Source of the DNA: Perkinsus olseni
Taxonomy: Eukaryota; Perkinsozoa; Perkinsida; Perkinsidae
DNA length: 64,000 nt
Direction of reading: 5' to 3'
NCBI GenBank assembly: GCA_013115135.1
Contig: JABANP010000131.1
Location: 1 to 64,000 of the forward strand
Numbering within the stretch: the stretch's first letter is position 1; every line of letters starts with the position of its first letter. Below, in pieces: positions 1-10,514 of this stretch. The translations under genes and the position numbers were made by a program. Under the pieces are notes generated by a model, which had not been told where the DNA came from, did no database searches, and was given only the letters and a program-made list of their open reading frames with translations.

Positions 1-59
1 CTTCCTGCTCACCGATTTTTATTTCTCCCCATGGTCAGTGGCGAGGTTTATTTCGTGCC

Positions 60-1337
60 TTGGTAGACACTGGCCGCTGTGCTACCTTGGTATCTCAGTC
101 TCAGCTGCCTGAAGGTCTCACTGTGCAGCCCGTGGATGGATGTCAACTACTGACTGTGGATAAGTCTGAATTTGCCATTGTTGGCACCGTTAATCTTGAC
201 TTCTTCGTGTATGAGTCTGCGGAGGCGGCGACGGCCTCTTACTTGGCCCGTCGTCAGGGTGTCTCCAAGGGACTTCGTTGTACCATGTCTGTGTACGTTT
301 GCGATTCGTTGGCCTTCCCGATTATTCTAGGTCATGATTTCTTAAGACATTTCGGGTTCAACGTGCTCTATGAGCAGAACCCGATCGAGTTGAGGAGTAG
401 TACGGCCCGAAGTGCGGGACCGGCTGCTCCATATGCGTTCGACTTGGGCTCAGCTAATGCGCTGAGATGGGAGATGGATACAGTGCGAGTGGGGGATGGT
501 TTAACTTTGCCGTATGGCGAGACCCAGACGACGTCCCTGCAGGGGAGGAGTCCGACGGGGAAGGTGTCTCGTGGCCCGAGCATTGCCTCCGGCCCGAGTA
601 GCCTGATGCCGAAGCAAAGGGCGGCCGCTTCTACTCAAACTGAGGAGTGTCGGCAATTAATTAATGAGGGCCAGGGGCCCCGGAAGGCGACTGGTGGGGG
701 ACGGCTTGATAGTTCGGCAGCCTGGGTGACTGCCAGCGTTGAGAAATGTGATGTGGCTTGTCAAACTGAAGTAGACGGCGATTCGGCTTGCGCACCTCAT
801 GAGGAGGGGCAGCCAGATTTTGGGATCGCCCGACATCTAGAAGGGCGGCCCACTCGGGACGAGTGGGATAAGTTGCTTGATGATTTCCAGATGGTTCTGA
901 ATGATCCCGTCCGTTCCGTCTATGCCATGGCAGCCCAGCCACACGTGCAGCCCCTCACCGACGAAGAGTTGGCCCGGCAAGGGCTGAAGGTCCCTGGTAA
1001 GGGGCAGATTCGGTCGTTTGCGCCGACTCAGTTGCCGAAGGGCGTTGTCCTGACCGCGCCAGAGAAGTGGCCTCCCCCGGGGTGTGACATGAACGAGCTA
1101 GACGATGACGACATCGCGGGTGCGCTTCGTTTCGCCATCCCCGACTTCCGCGCCGAGGAGAAGCAGTTGCCTGATATCGACAAGGGAAGGCCGGAGCTAC
1201 GGCCTTTCCAATCGCTTTGCGAGAAGTTCGGTCAGCTATTTTCTCTTCGGCCCGGACAATGTGATAAGGTGCAACATCGCGTGAACACCCACGACGACAC
1301 CCCGGTGGTGGAACGAGTCCGTCCTGCGCCCCCATAA
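60..1337 (+). pseudogene. Retroelement protease (retropepsin-like) region
   Basis: The segment opens with the retropepsin active-site motif VDTGR, preceded by a hydrophobic strand, and about 90 residues later has a second strand pair with PIILGHDFL, typical of the ILG-D segment of Ty3/gypsy proteases. The remaining ~300 residues are a low-complexity linker without a recognised domain, ending with sequence that normally leads into reverse transcriptase. The frame closes at 1337 with a stop, while the family-typical continuation (arginine/proline-rich, then an ELGVIRRS-like motif) is read in the next frame from about 1338. The start given is only the first methionine in the open frame. The true polyprotein begins upstream of the window. 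Confidence 0.75.
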
Positions 1338-2487
1338 ATGGCGGGAGGACATTGAGGCCCAGCTCCATGAGATGGAGGAGCTTGGCGTCATAAGGAGGTC
1401 CACCTCGGCCTGGCGGTTCCCGTGCGTATATGTTCCCAAAAGAACGGAAAGGTGCGCATGTGTGTCGATTATCGTAAGTTGAACCAGGCCTGTCACACTG
1501 AGGCCTACCCTGTCCCCCGGCCTGACGACGTCCAGGAACATCTCAGTCACGCCAAGGTGTTTTCGACTCTGGATCTGAGGAGTGGTTATTGGCAACTGCC
1601 GGTACGGCCTGAGGACCAGCACAAGACGGCCTTCTGCCCAGGCCCAGGGTTCCCGTTGTACGAGTGGTGCCGTATGCCGTTCGGCCTGGCTTCGGCCCCG
1701 GCCACCTTTTCAGAGGTTGATGGACATGGTGTTGGGACACCTCCCCTTCGTGCGGGTATACCTCGACGACGTCCTGGTGTTCAGTCGTAGTCACGAGGAG
1801 CACCTTCGGCATTTGGAAGAGGTGTTCCGCCTGTTGGAGGAGGCCAACTTGACCATCGCGGGTGACAAGTGCGAGATTGCTCGGTCGGAGGTGGGTTACC
1901 TCGGACACGTGTTCAATGAGAAGGGTATGACCCCGGATGCTGCCAAGGTTGAAGCGGTGCTCCGATGGCCTGTTCCCACTACTGCTAGCGAGCTTAGGTC
2001 ATTCATCGGCCTGGCTGGTTACTATCGGCATTTTGTCAGTCACTTCTCTTCGGTTGTGCGGCCCTTGTATGCCTTGGAGTCCGCCTGTAAAAAGGAGAAG
2101 AACAACAGCCTCGTGGATAAGTGGGGAGAGGAGCACGACGCGGCCTTCTTATATCTCAAGTCTAGCCTTGCGGCCTTGCCGGCCTTGGCCTACCCGGACT
2201 TCGAGCAGCCCTTCCAACTGGTCACGGACGCCTCGGACTACGCCATAGGTGCGGTGTTGGAGCAACAAGGGAGGCCTCTGGCTTTCTACAGCCAGGCCCT
2301 CTCCGGAGCCCAGCTGAGGTGGCCTGTCTACGAGAAGGAGGCTTACGCCATCTTCAAAGCGTTGGATCACTTCCGCACGTTCTTTTTAGGTTACCCGCTA
2401 GATCTAGTTGTTTTGTCTGATCACCGCCCCTTGCTATGGATCACGACCTCCACCCGGCCAAGGTACAGCGTTGGTTGCTGGCTATGA
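1338..2487 (+). pseudogene. Retroelement reverse transcriptase and RNase H region
   Basis: Reverse transcriptase blocks appear in order: ELGVIRRSTSAW (1380-1416), VRMCVDYRKLN (1453-1485), FSTLDLRSGYWQ (about 1561-1596), MPFGLASAPATF (about 1675-1710) and the catalytic VYLDDVLVF (1756-1782). The thumb and connection follow with LGHVFNEKG and SFIGLAGYYRHF. RNase H begins at the VTDASDYAIGAVL motif (about 2221-2259). The frame shifts near 1440 (an A run) and at 1707-1710 (a T run of four where three would keep frame), then again near 2440. The polymerase would copy element RNA in a cytoplasmic particle. With these breaks this copy cannot make an intact enzyme unless the breaks are sequencing errors. 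Confidence 0.88.
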
Positions 2488-4217
2488 GCCAGTATTCCTT
2501 CACTGTACGATACGTGGAAGGAAAGGTGAACAAGGCTGCCGACGCGCTCTCGAGGTTAAGGACGGCCCCGACGGATGAGTTCCTAGAGCAGTTGCCATCA
2601 GCCCCGGCTGCGGCCGCTGTTTCTGGGGACGATGACGATGTGCCATGGCCGTTCCCTCGACTGCCAGCGAGCTGCCGGCCGGCCTGCGTGTTGTCCATTG
2701 CGGAGCATTGGTCGAGGGAGGATATCGTGCGGCAGCAGAATGATGATCCCATCATCGCGGAGGTGAGGGAGCGACGCCAAGATCCCCAACCGCTGGCCAG
2801 GACAGAGTTCAAGATTCCCCCGTTGCGGCCTTATAAGAAGCTGTGGAATGTTCTGGACATTGCCGATAACGTGTTGGTTCGTCTGGCTCACTTCCTGCCT
2901 GAGGATGAAGCGAGATGGGTGCCGGTCGTAGCGTCATCTGTTCGGCAAGAAGTCATGCAGCACTTCCGTGAGCACGACGGCCACTTCGGACGGGATCGGA
3001 ATTTGGAGAAGTTGCGGCGGTTGTGTTACTGGCCTACGATGGCAGAGGACGTTGCCGAGCACGTGGCGGCTTGTCAGCAGTGCCAGATTGCTAAGGGTCA
3101 TCGGCCTCCTGTCGGCCCGGCGATGCCCTTGCCGATTGGCACGCCATGGAGAACAGTGGCTGTCGACTTTCTCACGGTGGCCCCGGCGCCCGATGGCATC
3201 TCCAAACTGCTGGTGGTGGTGGACCATTTCACGAAGTGGGCCGATGCTTTCCCGGTACGGGGAGAGTCGGCCGAGGAGGCAGCCCGATGTCTGCTGCACT
3301 TGTTCTCCATTTTTGGTCCGCCGCAGCGTCTGCTCTCGGATCAGGGTCCGGCCTTTGAAAGTCAGTTATTTTTAGAAGTACTACAATTGTTAGGTGTAAC
3401 GAAAGCGAGAACCAGTGTGTATCATCCATGCGCCAATGGGGCCGTGGAGAGGTTCAACGCTACCATTTTAGGCCTGTTAAGAACTCATGTGTCTTCGGGA
3501 AATTGGAAGCAGTGGTTACGGCCTTTGTTGTGGTCGTACAATACCTCTGTGCATAGCAGCACGGGGTACAGCCCGTTCTACTTGATGTTCAATCGGGAAT
3601 CGCGGTGCTCCTTCCTGCCCTCTTTCGATCAGTACACAGAGTTTTTATTCGACCCCACAGGTTACGCCGAACATGCATCCTTCGTCAAGGCCAGGCTGGC
3701 GGATATAGTCGACCAATGGGTCGTCAGCCGATCGTCAGCCCACCGGCAGCAAGCGGAAGCTGGCCATCAACAACGCCGAGTATTCTACATCGGCCAGCGA
3801 GTACTTCTAAGGATTTTCCGAACAGCGACCCCCGGCCACAAACTCCTGCCTCGTTGGCAGCCGAACTGGTATGTGCTGAAGTTCGTCCCGGGCACCAATG
3901 AGAAGACTGTGGTGTTACGCCGTTGGCCAGACATGGTGGAGAAAGTCATTTCTGTCGACCACGTGATCAACGACTCACTACAGCCTGAGTGCGTCCCGGC
4001 CGAGCTCGGTATCGCCCGTCAACGACCAACCCCTGTGCGAGAGGCCCCGAACATCCCGAATTTCCGTTTGGGGACGACCGGGAGAGGACGTTGCCGCCAC
4101 CGTCTTCGGCGCCTGAGATACCGCCAGCACCCGGGCAGGAAGCCCCGGTGGCTGACGTTAACCGTGGCTATGGATTCGCTCCCGAGGCTTTTGATGAGTA
4201 CGACGCCGCCCCGTTAG
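2436..4217 (+). pseudogene. Retroelement RNase H end and integrase region
   Basis: The frame starts inside RNase H (RYVEGKVNKAADALSRL closes that domain). It then carries an integrase zinc-binding HHCC module (H..H spacing in EHDGHFGRDRN, then CQQCQIAKGHR at about 3073-3105) and the catalytic core with the D,D-35-E residues: VDFLTV (about 3160), LLSDQGPAF (about 3331) and NGAVERFNA (about 3436). A C-terminal region with a small barrel-like segment (WYVLKFVPG) follows to about 4000. No clear chromodomain is visible. After about 4060-4090 the better continuation is in another frame. The integrase would insert the cDNA copy. All catalytic acids are visible, so the core itself is intact. Confidence 0.88.
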
Positions 4218-4861
4218 TCGAACAACATGATACTGGGGAGGAGGTCCCGAGGCCCCCTTCTCTAATTGAAGAGGCTGACCTGCCAGAGGTGCAGCCTGAG
4301 GCTGTGAGGTCTCCGGCCTTGGAGCCTCCGCTGGAGGTGCCTCTCCAGCCGCTTACTCAGGAGGGTGAGAATGTTGCTGAGAATTCCGTTCCTTGTGCTC
4401 AGGTTCAAGGGAGTGAGGACGAACACTCCGTGACGAGTGTTTTGGGAAGTCCGCGTGGATCGACTTACACTGCCCTGGACGACATTTCAGTAGTTACCGC
4501 GCCTGAGTACGACGACGCTCACCCCCCGAGCTCGCCAAGCCTCCACTTAGACAGCCCCGAGCAGCCCGTGGAGGATCATGATTCGCCGCAGAGTCAGCCT
4601 GTGCTTCCCCCTGCACCCCCTGCACAAGCCCCTGCGGCCGTGCCTCAAGACGGAGGCAACCCCCCGGTCGGATCGGTTCCGGCCGCGACGGTGGTCACCG
4701 ACGATGCCAACGCTCAACAGAGTGGCCAGGTTGGCCCAGTTGGTTCTCGACGTTCAGCACGAACCAGGCATCAGACCACCTTCTTTAGTCCTGACCATTA
4801 TGGCCAGGGCGGCTCCTATTCTTCCTCTACTACTCAGATGCCTCCGCGTGGCTCTGAGTAG
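3989..4861 (+). pseudogene. Proline/acidic C-terminal tail of the retroelement polyprotein
   Basis: The frame continues the integrase C-terminus after a frame change near 4060-4090. It is rich in Pro, Glu, Asp, Ser and Gln with no recognised fold, and finishes with a basic RRSARTRH motif followed by a Ser/Gly/Gln-rich end. A basic Arg-Ser patch at the end of a low-complexity extension is common at the C-terminus of Ty3/gypsy integrases. The stop at 4859-4861 is followed at once by the purine tract. I cannot assign a function beyond being the tail of the polyprotein. Confidence 0.6.
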
Positions 4862-4879
4862 GGGGAGGGGAGGAGAGAA
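4860..4879 (+). other. Polypurine tract of the LTR element
   Basis: Twenty consecutive purines lie just after the polyprotein stop codon and directly before TGTAGCGTAG, a plausible LTR 5' end (TG...). In LTR retrotransposons such a tract primes plus-strand DNA synthesis next to the 3' LTR. Position and composition support the call. The LTR itself cannot be confirmed because the other copy is outside the window. Confidence 0.65.
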
Positions 4880-5576
4880 TGTAGCGTAGTGTAGTGTAGA
4901 GCCGGCTGAGTTGACGTTGTGTAGTAGTTGTTGTTGTTTTGGCGCGCGTGTGTTGGACTATGGGGCCCCCGTTTTGCTCTTGATTATTTCGATTCGTTGC
5001 TACCGCTGGGTTCTGGTCACGGATTATGTCGGCCTGATCAACCGATGTGATTTGTTGGCTGCCAGTTGGTGGTGCCTGTGTTCAGCCGGAGCGCTGTTCG
5101 GGGAACGTGAGACCCGGATGGGAGCGAAGGTTGAGTGTGTTGCGTCCTTCGTCGTTTGGGATGCTCGATTAAAGGCCACGGTTTCGGCCTTCCGACGAGT
5201 TCCTTCGGGAACAGACTTGTCCCGGGATTTGTGTCACGGATTTTTGTGACGTCAGTTCAACTATGATTTCGACGCTAGTCGTGAACGATAACTCCGACGA
5301 GGTTTTGGTGGACCACGACATCGGCGAGGTTAGGTTTGGTTGAAGACGGTTGTCAAGGGAATCTTTCCCTTTGTGGTGGGCTCGGACAGTGCGGTTGTGC
5401 GGCCTAGCTTCGCGGCGCGTCACGCGCATGCGTGCGCGTTGTTCCTTGACCGTTTCCTCGGCGGTGTGCCGAGGGCGAAACGGCTCAGCGGCGGTTACGG
5501 CTGAGTTGGGAAGGGTTGTTGTTATAGCGTTGTGCCTGGGTTGCAGTTTTTATCCGCCTGTCCGTCAGCCTGTTCC
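4880..5576 (+). other. Probable 3' LTR (start only) and leader of the next ORF
   Basis: About 700 bases without a convincing gene separate the purine tract from the next long ORF. The left end starts TGTAG. The right end of a putative LTR (usually ...CA) and a tRNA primer-binding site could not be fixed by eye. If this is one LTR, the following ORF could be the 5' part of a second, tandem copy. If it is not, the ORF belongs to an element with an extra gene after pol. Confidence 0.4.
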
Positions 5577-8056
5577 ATGTTCCGTCTCCGCGACTTGGTT
5601 ATGTCGGCCGTGGAGACCAGCCCCTTGCGACGTGAGATCGAAGTGAGGGATGTTGGCGACTGCTGGGAGGAGTTCGGCGCCCTGGTTGGCCAGAGTGGCC
5701 GGCCTGCACCTCTTCAAGAACGTGGTTGGAGGGACCGTGTTACTGACGACAACGCTGTGACCGGCACGGACACCGCTACTAACGAGGTTTGGACGGATCT
5801 CGGTGTTGGCCTCCAACCTGAGTACTGTCCGCCTTGGCCCTTGGCTCTCTCCCAGCAGGAGGCAATGAGAAGCCTCCTAGCCCGTGGTTCGCCATGGGAG
5901 TTAGAGGAGGTTAGAGCTGCCCAATGGGGTGTTCGTTGGCAGCCCGTGGATGAGACCGTCATGGTGAACTCCAGTGACAGCTGGTGCTCGTTATGTCATC
6001 GATGTGCCGCCCGCTTCTTACAACGCCGAAGATGAAGCTCGGTTGAGCCCGGTGGCCATGGACTCCTTCGTGATCCTGGTGGCCTGTGGTACCGTCTATG
6101 CCCACGACGACACGTATTACTGTCACTGCTGCCAGGCACCTGTGAAGCTGCGCCCCTACGGCCCGACCGAGAACCGCCTGCAACCGGCGTTGAGGCACAT
6201 TGACAAGTTGGGTCATAAGGACGGCCAGTTCAACGAGGTGGTTCACAAGAAGAGTTCTGCCTGGCGTATCTATCCCTACTTCTGGATCTCTCATCCCGTG
6301 TTCAAGACCGGCGTTACTGGCCGCATGCTAATGGATGGTATGCGTTCGTCCCGTCTGCACCCTGCTCTTTGGCCCTTGGCGCATGCCATGCAGTCGGAGC
6401 TTACCGTCGACGTTCACTCGGTGTACATCCATGCTGGTCGTGGCAGCCTGATGGTCTTTGAACGCAGTCGTGATAAGCGTTGGCCATCTGCCGTCGTGAA
6501 AGGCGACCCGCCGTTCGTCTTCGTGGAGGCTACCTGTCCGTCAAGCAGCTTGCTGGATGGTCTGTTGGGTGAGCTGTATCGTTCTGCGAAGCCTTCTCCA
6601 AGACGTGATCTGCCACTGCCCAGGACTGTGAATGCTGGTTTGGCTCAGGGATCTTGTAATGTTTCGACTCCTCCGAGGACTACGGGTGGTTCGGCCTGTT
6701 CCAAAGATGGTCCGACATCGGCTTCTTCGCCAGAGGATATTGCTGCCTCTGGGGACGTATGGAAGGATACGGTCGAGAGTTTCCGTCAGGTTCTAGAGGA
6801 GGAGGTGAGTCCCTCTGCCTTCGTGTTCGTGGTCCCGCCTGAAGTTGCGACCGCTGTCTCCAGCCTGTTGGAGGATATTGGAGCTTGGGAGCAAGCTCGT
6901 ATGTTTCCTGTGGAAGGATTACTGGCCTGTATGAGTTCGACAACCCCTACGGTGAGATCGGTGGTCAACGACCAGTTCCTCGAGAAGGAAAATGATGGCC
7001 TGGAGAAGCGTTCGCTGGAGGTGCGTTCTTCCGAAGATCGGCTTGTGGCTTCGGCTGCTCCGTCTAGGAGGCGCCCTTCCAAAGATTTTGACTGGAGCAC
7101 TGATCAAGTTCTTCAACGAGCTGGTGTTCCTCATCCTGGCTGGGGTGATGCCTTGCGACCTCGGCCCGACGTGCGATTCAATGATGTGGTTCCACGTTCC
7201 TCGGCCCGCGCTGGTCGTGGAGACGTGTGGTGGTTATATGATGACGATATCAAGGTCAAGGACTCCGCTGAGCTCAGAGATCTCAAGGGTTTCTGGAAGG
7301 GGTTCCCGTCTGCCTGTAGAGCTTTAGCCGACGACGCTGAGTTGGTGATCAACCATCGCTTGTGTGCCGGCCAGATCCCTGCTTGGGACTGGGATGTCTC
7401 TGGTAAGATGCTCTTCCTCAACGAGCTACTTGCTGGCCCGAAGGTGTGGAAGAGGGATGGTGATGTTTGGCCTGAGCCTTATTTGGTTTCGGCCAGCGGT
7501 ATTTTTGAGATGGTTAAGATCAGCCTCGGTTCCTGCCCTAGCAGTCTTCTACCATTGTGAAGGAGGACATATTGATGGCCCGGTAAGGAACGACTGCTCG
7601 GTGGTGTGTTGTTGTCAGCGTCACTGCGAGCGTGCTCTACATCAAGTTCAACGTTTGGCCAGAGTAACGCCTCTTCGGCCTGATGGTATGGTCTTCGTGG
7701 CTCGTTCTCTCCGTGCCTTCCTGCCTGTGATGAAGGATGAACTTGGTCGTGATAGTGGCCTGCGTAAGCCTGAAGCTTTGGTCCAGCACATCTACAAGTA
7801 CGAGGCGGTGCGTGCGAGAGAAGGAGTGCAGCCTTTCCCCAACGAGGAGGCCTTCCCTTGGCCTGAGGTTTACTCTGACGTTCGGCCTGACGAGTGGTTC
7901 TATGCGCCTGGGACTGATGAGGCCCGTCGCCAGCAACGTCGTGAACAACTGTCTGGCCCGTATTCGTTGAACTCGTGGTGGAGATGGGATCCTAAGGTTG
8001 AGCTCAAGGATGTGTCTAACTGGGTTTTGGATCGCTATAAGTCGATCGGACATTAG
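5577..8056 (+). pseudogene. Long frameshifted ORF of unknown function, retroelement-associated
   Basis: Three open frames follow one another (5577 to about 6000, about 5974 to 7550, about 7540 to 8056) and together would give a protein of roughly 820 residues. I do not recognise it. Visible features are a Cys-rich segment near the start (YYCHCCQ, about 6118), a second Cys/His cluster right after the second frame change (FYHCEGG ... VVCCCQRHC, about 7550-7630), many Trp residues, and a basic C-terminus. The base style matches the retroelement to the left rather than the genes to the right. It could be a gag-like ORF of a tandem second copy or an additional ORF downstream of pol. It has no CCHC zinc knuckle and no envelope-like membrane segment. 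Confidence 0.5.
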
Positions 8057-8582
8057 CTGTCACGTTCTGCGTGCAGCCTGTCCCAATTCGCTATTTCACT
8101 TCGCTAGATGCGTATTGTCTCCTTAGCTGCCTTTTTATTGTTGAAGTTATTTCCTCACTGCGCCAGATTTACAGGGGACGAGATGTGGCAGGAGGATCTA
8201 CCCGCTCCTGTCGGCCAGTGTTCTAGCTGCGAGATATCGATTGTTCGCTATATGTAAATCGACTCCGTTCGGCCTTACTTGCTGCTTTAACTTTTTGACT
8301 GTGCGGCCCGCGCGTGCAAGGTAGACAGATAGACAGTATTTGGCGGGCGCGAGAGTGCTAAGCGCAGCTTGTATGTGTATGCGTCAAGGGATCGATTGCA
8401 TATAGAGTCTTTCGTGGATTCTTTTGTGGATTACAGTTGGCCCGTCCGCCAACTCGTCAGCAGCAGCTCAACTATTATCTGATATCTGCATTGCCTTTGG
8501 GATTGTGTTACCAGAGTCACTGGCATCGATTACCTATAGTATCAATCGACGACTCGATCACGACGTTGAAGATATCCGCCCA
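8057..8582. other. Non-coding stretch between the ORF and the minisatellite
   Basis: No gene, RNA or strong repeat is visible. It contains a short GACAGATAGACAG direct repeat near 8330. The right end leads into the first degenerate copy of the minisatellite. Confidence 0.5.
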
Positions 8583-9886
8583 CAGGACCAGCACTCATCC
8601 GTGTCACCAGGACCAGCACTCATCCGTGTCACCAGGACCAGGAGTGGTTACACATTCAGTTGTACTCATCCGTGTCACCAGGACCAGGAGTGGTTACACA
8701 TTCAGTTGTACTCATCCGTGTCACCAGGACCAGGAGTGGTTACACATTCAGTTGTACTCATCCGTGTCACCAGGACCAGGAGTGGTTACACATTCAGTTG
8801 TACTCATCCGTGTCACCAGGACCGGGAATGGTTACACATTCAGTTGTACTCATCCGTGTCACCAGGACCAGGAGTGGTTACACATTCAGTTGTACTCATC
8901 CGTGTCACCAGGACCAGGAATGGTTACACATTCAGTTGTACTCATCCGTGTCACCAGGACCAGGAGTGGTTACACATTCAGTTGTACTCATCCGTGTCAC
9001 CAGGACCAGCACTCATCCGTGTCACCAGGACCAGGAGTGGTTACACACTCAGTTGTACTCATCCGTGTCACCAGGACCAGGAGTGGTTACACATTCAGTT
9101 GTACTCATCCGTGTCACCAGGACCAGCACTCATCCGTGTCACCAGGACCAGGAGTGGTTACACATTCAGTTGTACTCATCCGTGTCACCAGGACCAGGAG
9201 TGGTTACACATTCAGTTGTACTCATCCGTGTCACCAGGACCAGCACTCATCCGTGTCACCAGGACCAGGAGTGGTTACACATTCAGTTGTACTCATCCGT
9301 GTCACCAGGACCAGGAGTGGTTACACATTCAGTTGTACTCATCCGTGTCACCAGGACCAGCACTCATCCGTGTCACCAGGACCAGGAGTGGTTACACATT
9401 CAGTTGTACTCATCCGTGTCACCAGGACCAGGAGTGGTTACACATTCAGTTGTACTCATCCGTGTCACCAGGACCAGCACTCATCCGTGTCACCAGGACC
9501 AGGAGTGGTTACACATTCAGTTGTACTCATCCGTGTCACCAGGACCAGCACTCATCCGTGTCACCAGGACCAGGAGTGGTTACACATTCAGTTGTACTCA
9601 TCCGTGTCACCAGGACCAGGAGTGGTTACACATTCAGTTGTACTCATCCGTGTCACCAGGACCAGGAGTGGTTACACATTCAGTTGTACTCATCCGTGTC
9701 ACCAGGACCAGGAATGGTTACACATTCAGTTGTACTCATCCGTGTCACCAGGACCAGGAGTGGTTACACATTCAGTTGTACTCATCCGTGTCACCAGGAC
9801 CAGGAATGGTTACACATTCAGTTGTACTCATCCGTGTCACCAGGACCAGGAGTGGTTACACATTCAGTTGTACTCATCCGTGTGAC
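8583..9886 (+). repeat. Minisatellite of 46-bp and 25-bp units (32 copies)
   Basis: By hand count there are 24 long units of 46 bp and 8 short units of 25 bp, which exactly fill 1,304 bp. The short unit keeps the first 9 and last 14 bases of the long unit, with CA in place of the 23-base middle part. In the middle of the array they form a higher-order pattern long-long-short (117 bp), from 9001 to about 9493. Variants are few: a GGAATGG form in copies near 8817, 8909, 9703 and 9795, and one C/T change near 9050. Both unit lengths leave remainder 1 on division by 3 and neither contains a + strand stop, so all three + frames stay open over 1.3 kb. These frames are a by-product and not evidence of a protein. 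Degenerate copies continue to about 9970. Confidence 0.95.
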
Positions 9887-10514
9887 ACGGACCGTGTCAT
9901 AATACGCAGCACTTACTGTACCCATTCGTGTGACCATGAGTGGCTACATTTTCACTTGAACTCATCACCCTCCGAGTGCGCCGAAGGTCTACCCCGACTT
10001 GGCAGCGTGAGCCCAGTATCTGTCGTCGACTCCTCCTCTCGTGGCTCCTACATCCGCTATCCCCGAGTTGGGGGTATCGAGAATCGGTCACCCACCGATT
10101 AGCCCTGCTCGCTTCCACCGCTGAGCTGACGCGTTCATCTCCGTTGCCCATTACTCCCACTCGGACGACCTCAGACTTGTCCAGTCCCAAGTGTCGCCCC
10201 CAGCGAAACGTACCGAGAACACTTGAAGCATAGGAGCTATTGGCCCCTGGCGTGCCGACCTGTTTAGCTGCCAGCAATCGTCAGGCAGGCTCCCGCAACC
10301 GGTTGAGCATAGACGCCGCGCGTAAGTACTGAAACGTATAAAAACACAGGAGAACGGTCTCACAGAAACGGCCATTGATAATAATGGTTATAGCAAGTAA
10401 ATGTTCTCAGAACAAAGCGATGGAAAAGGCGAATGACATGAGATAGTGAGTATCTCGACAGAGGCCACGTTCGTTGTTAAAACTGTCGCCATTAGAATAT
10501 TGTGGAACCGCCCT
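9887..10514. other. Degenerate repeat edge and intergenic DNA
   Basis: The first ~85 bases are diverged remains of the minisatellite (CCATGAGTGGCTACATTTTC resembles the long unit). The rest, up to the stop codon of the phosphatase gene on the - strand, shows no gene. Confidence 0.5.

Larger units (their letters stand above)
1..4879 (+). mobile_element. Ty3/gypsy-type LTR retrotransposon, 5'-truncated by window, frameshifted
   Basis: The stretch encodes, in order, an aspartic protease, reverse transcriptase, RNase H, integrase and a proline/acidic tail, which is the Ty3/gypsy domain order (integrase after RNase H). It ends in a purine-only tract at about 4860-4879 next to a TGTAG sequence, as expected for a polypurine tract abutting the 3' LTR. 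The reading frame changes at least five times (near 1330, 1440, 1707-1710, 2440 and 4060-4090). Two of these fall in A or T runs, so some may be assembly indels. Gag and the 5' LTR lie outside the window. The C+G-rich style, with many CGGCC words, differs from the intron-rich genes to the right and supports an element of separate origin. Confidence 0.9.

Noticed and set aside
8583..9886. CRISPR-like array
   Set aside because: Units abut directly without unique spacers, there are no cas genes, and the surrounding genes are eukaryotic.
8424..10102. Three overlapping long + strand frames that look like a repetitive secreted protein
   Set aside because: They arise because the repeat units are stop-free and of length 1 modulo 3. 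The same peptides appear in all frames, and no start context, introns or domain supports a gene.
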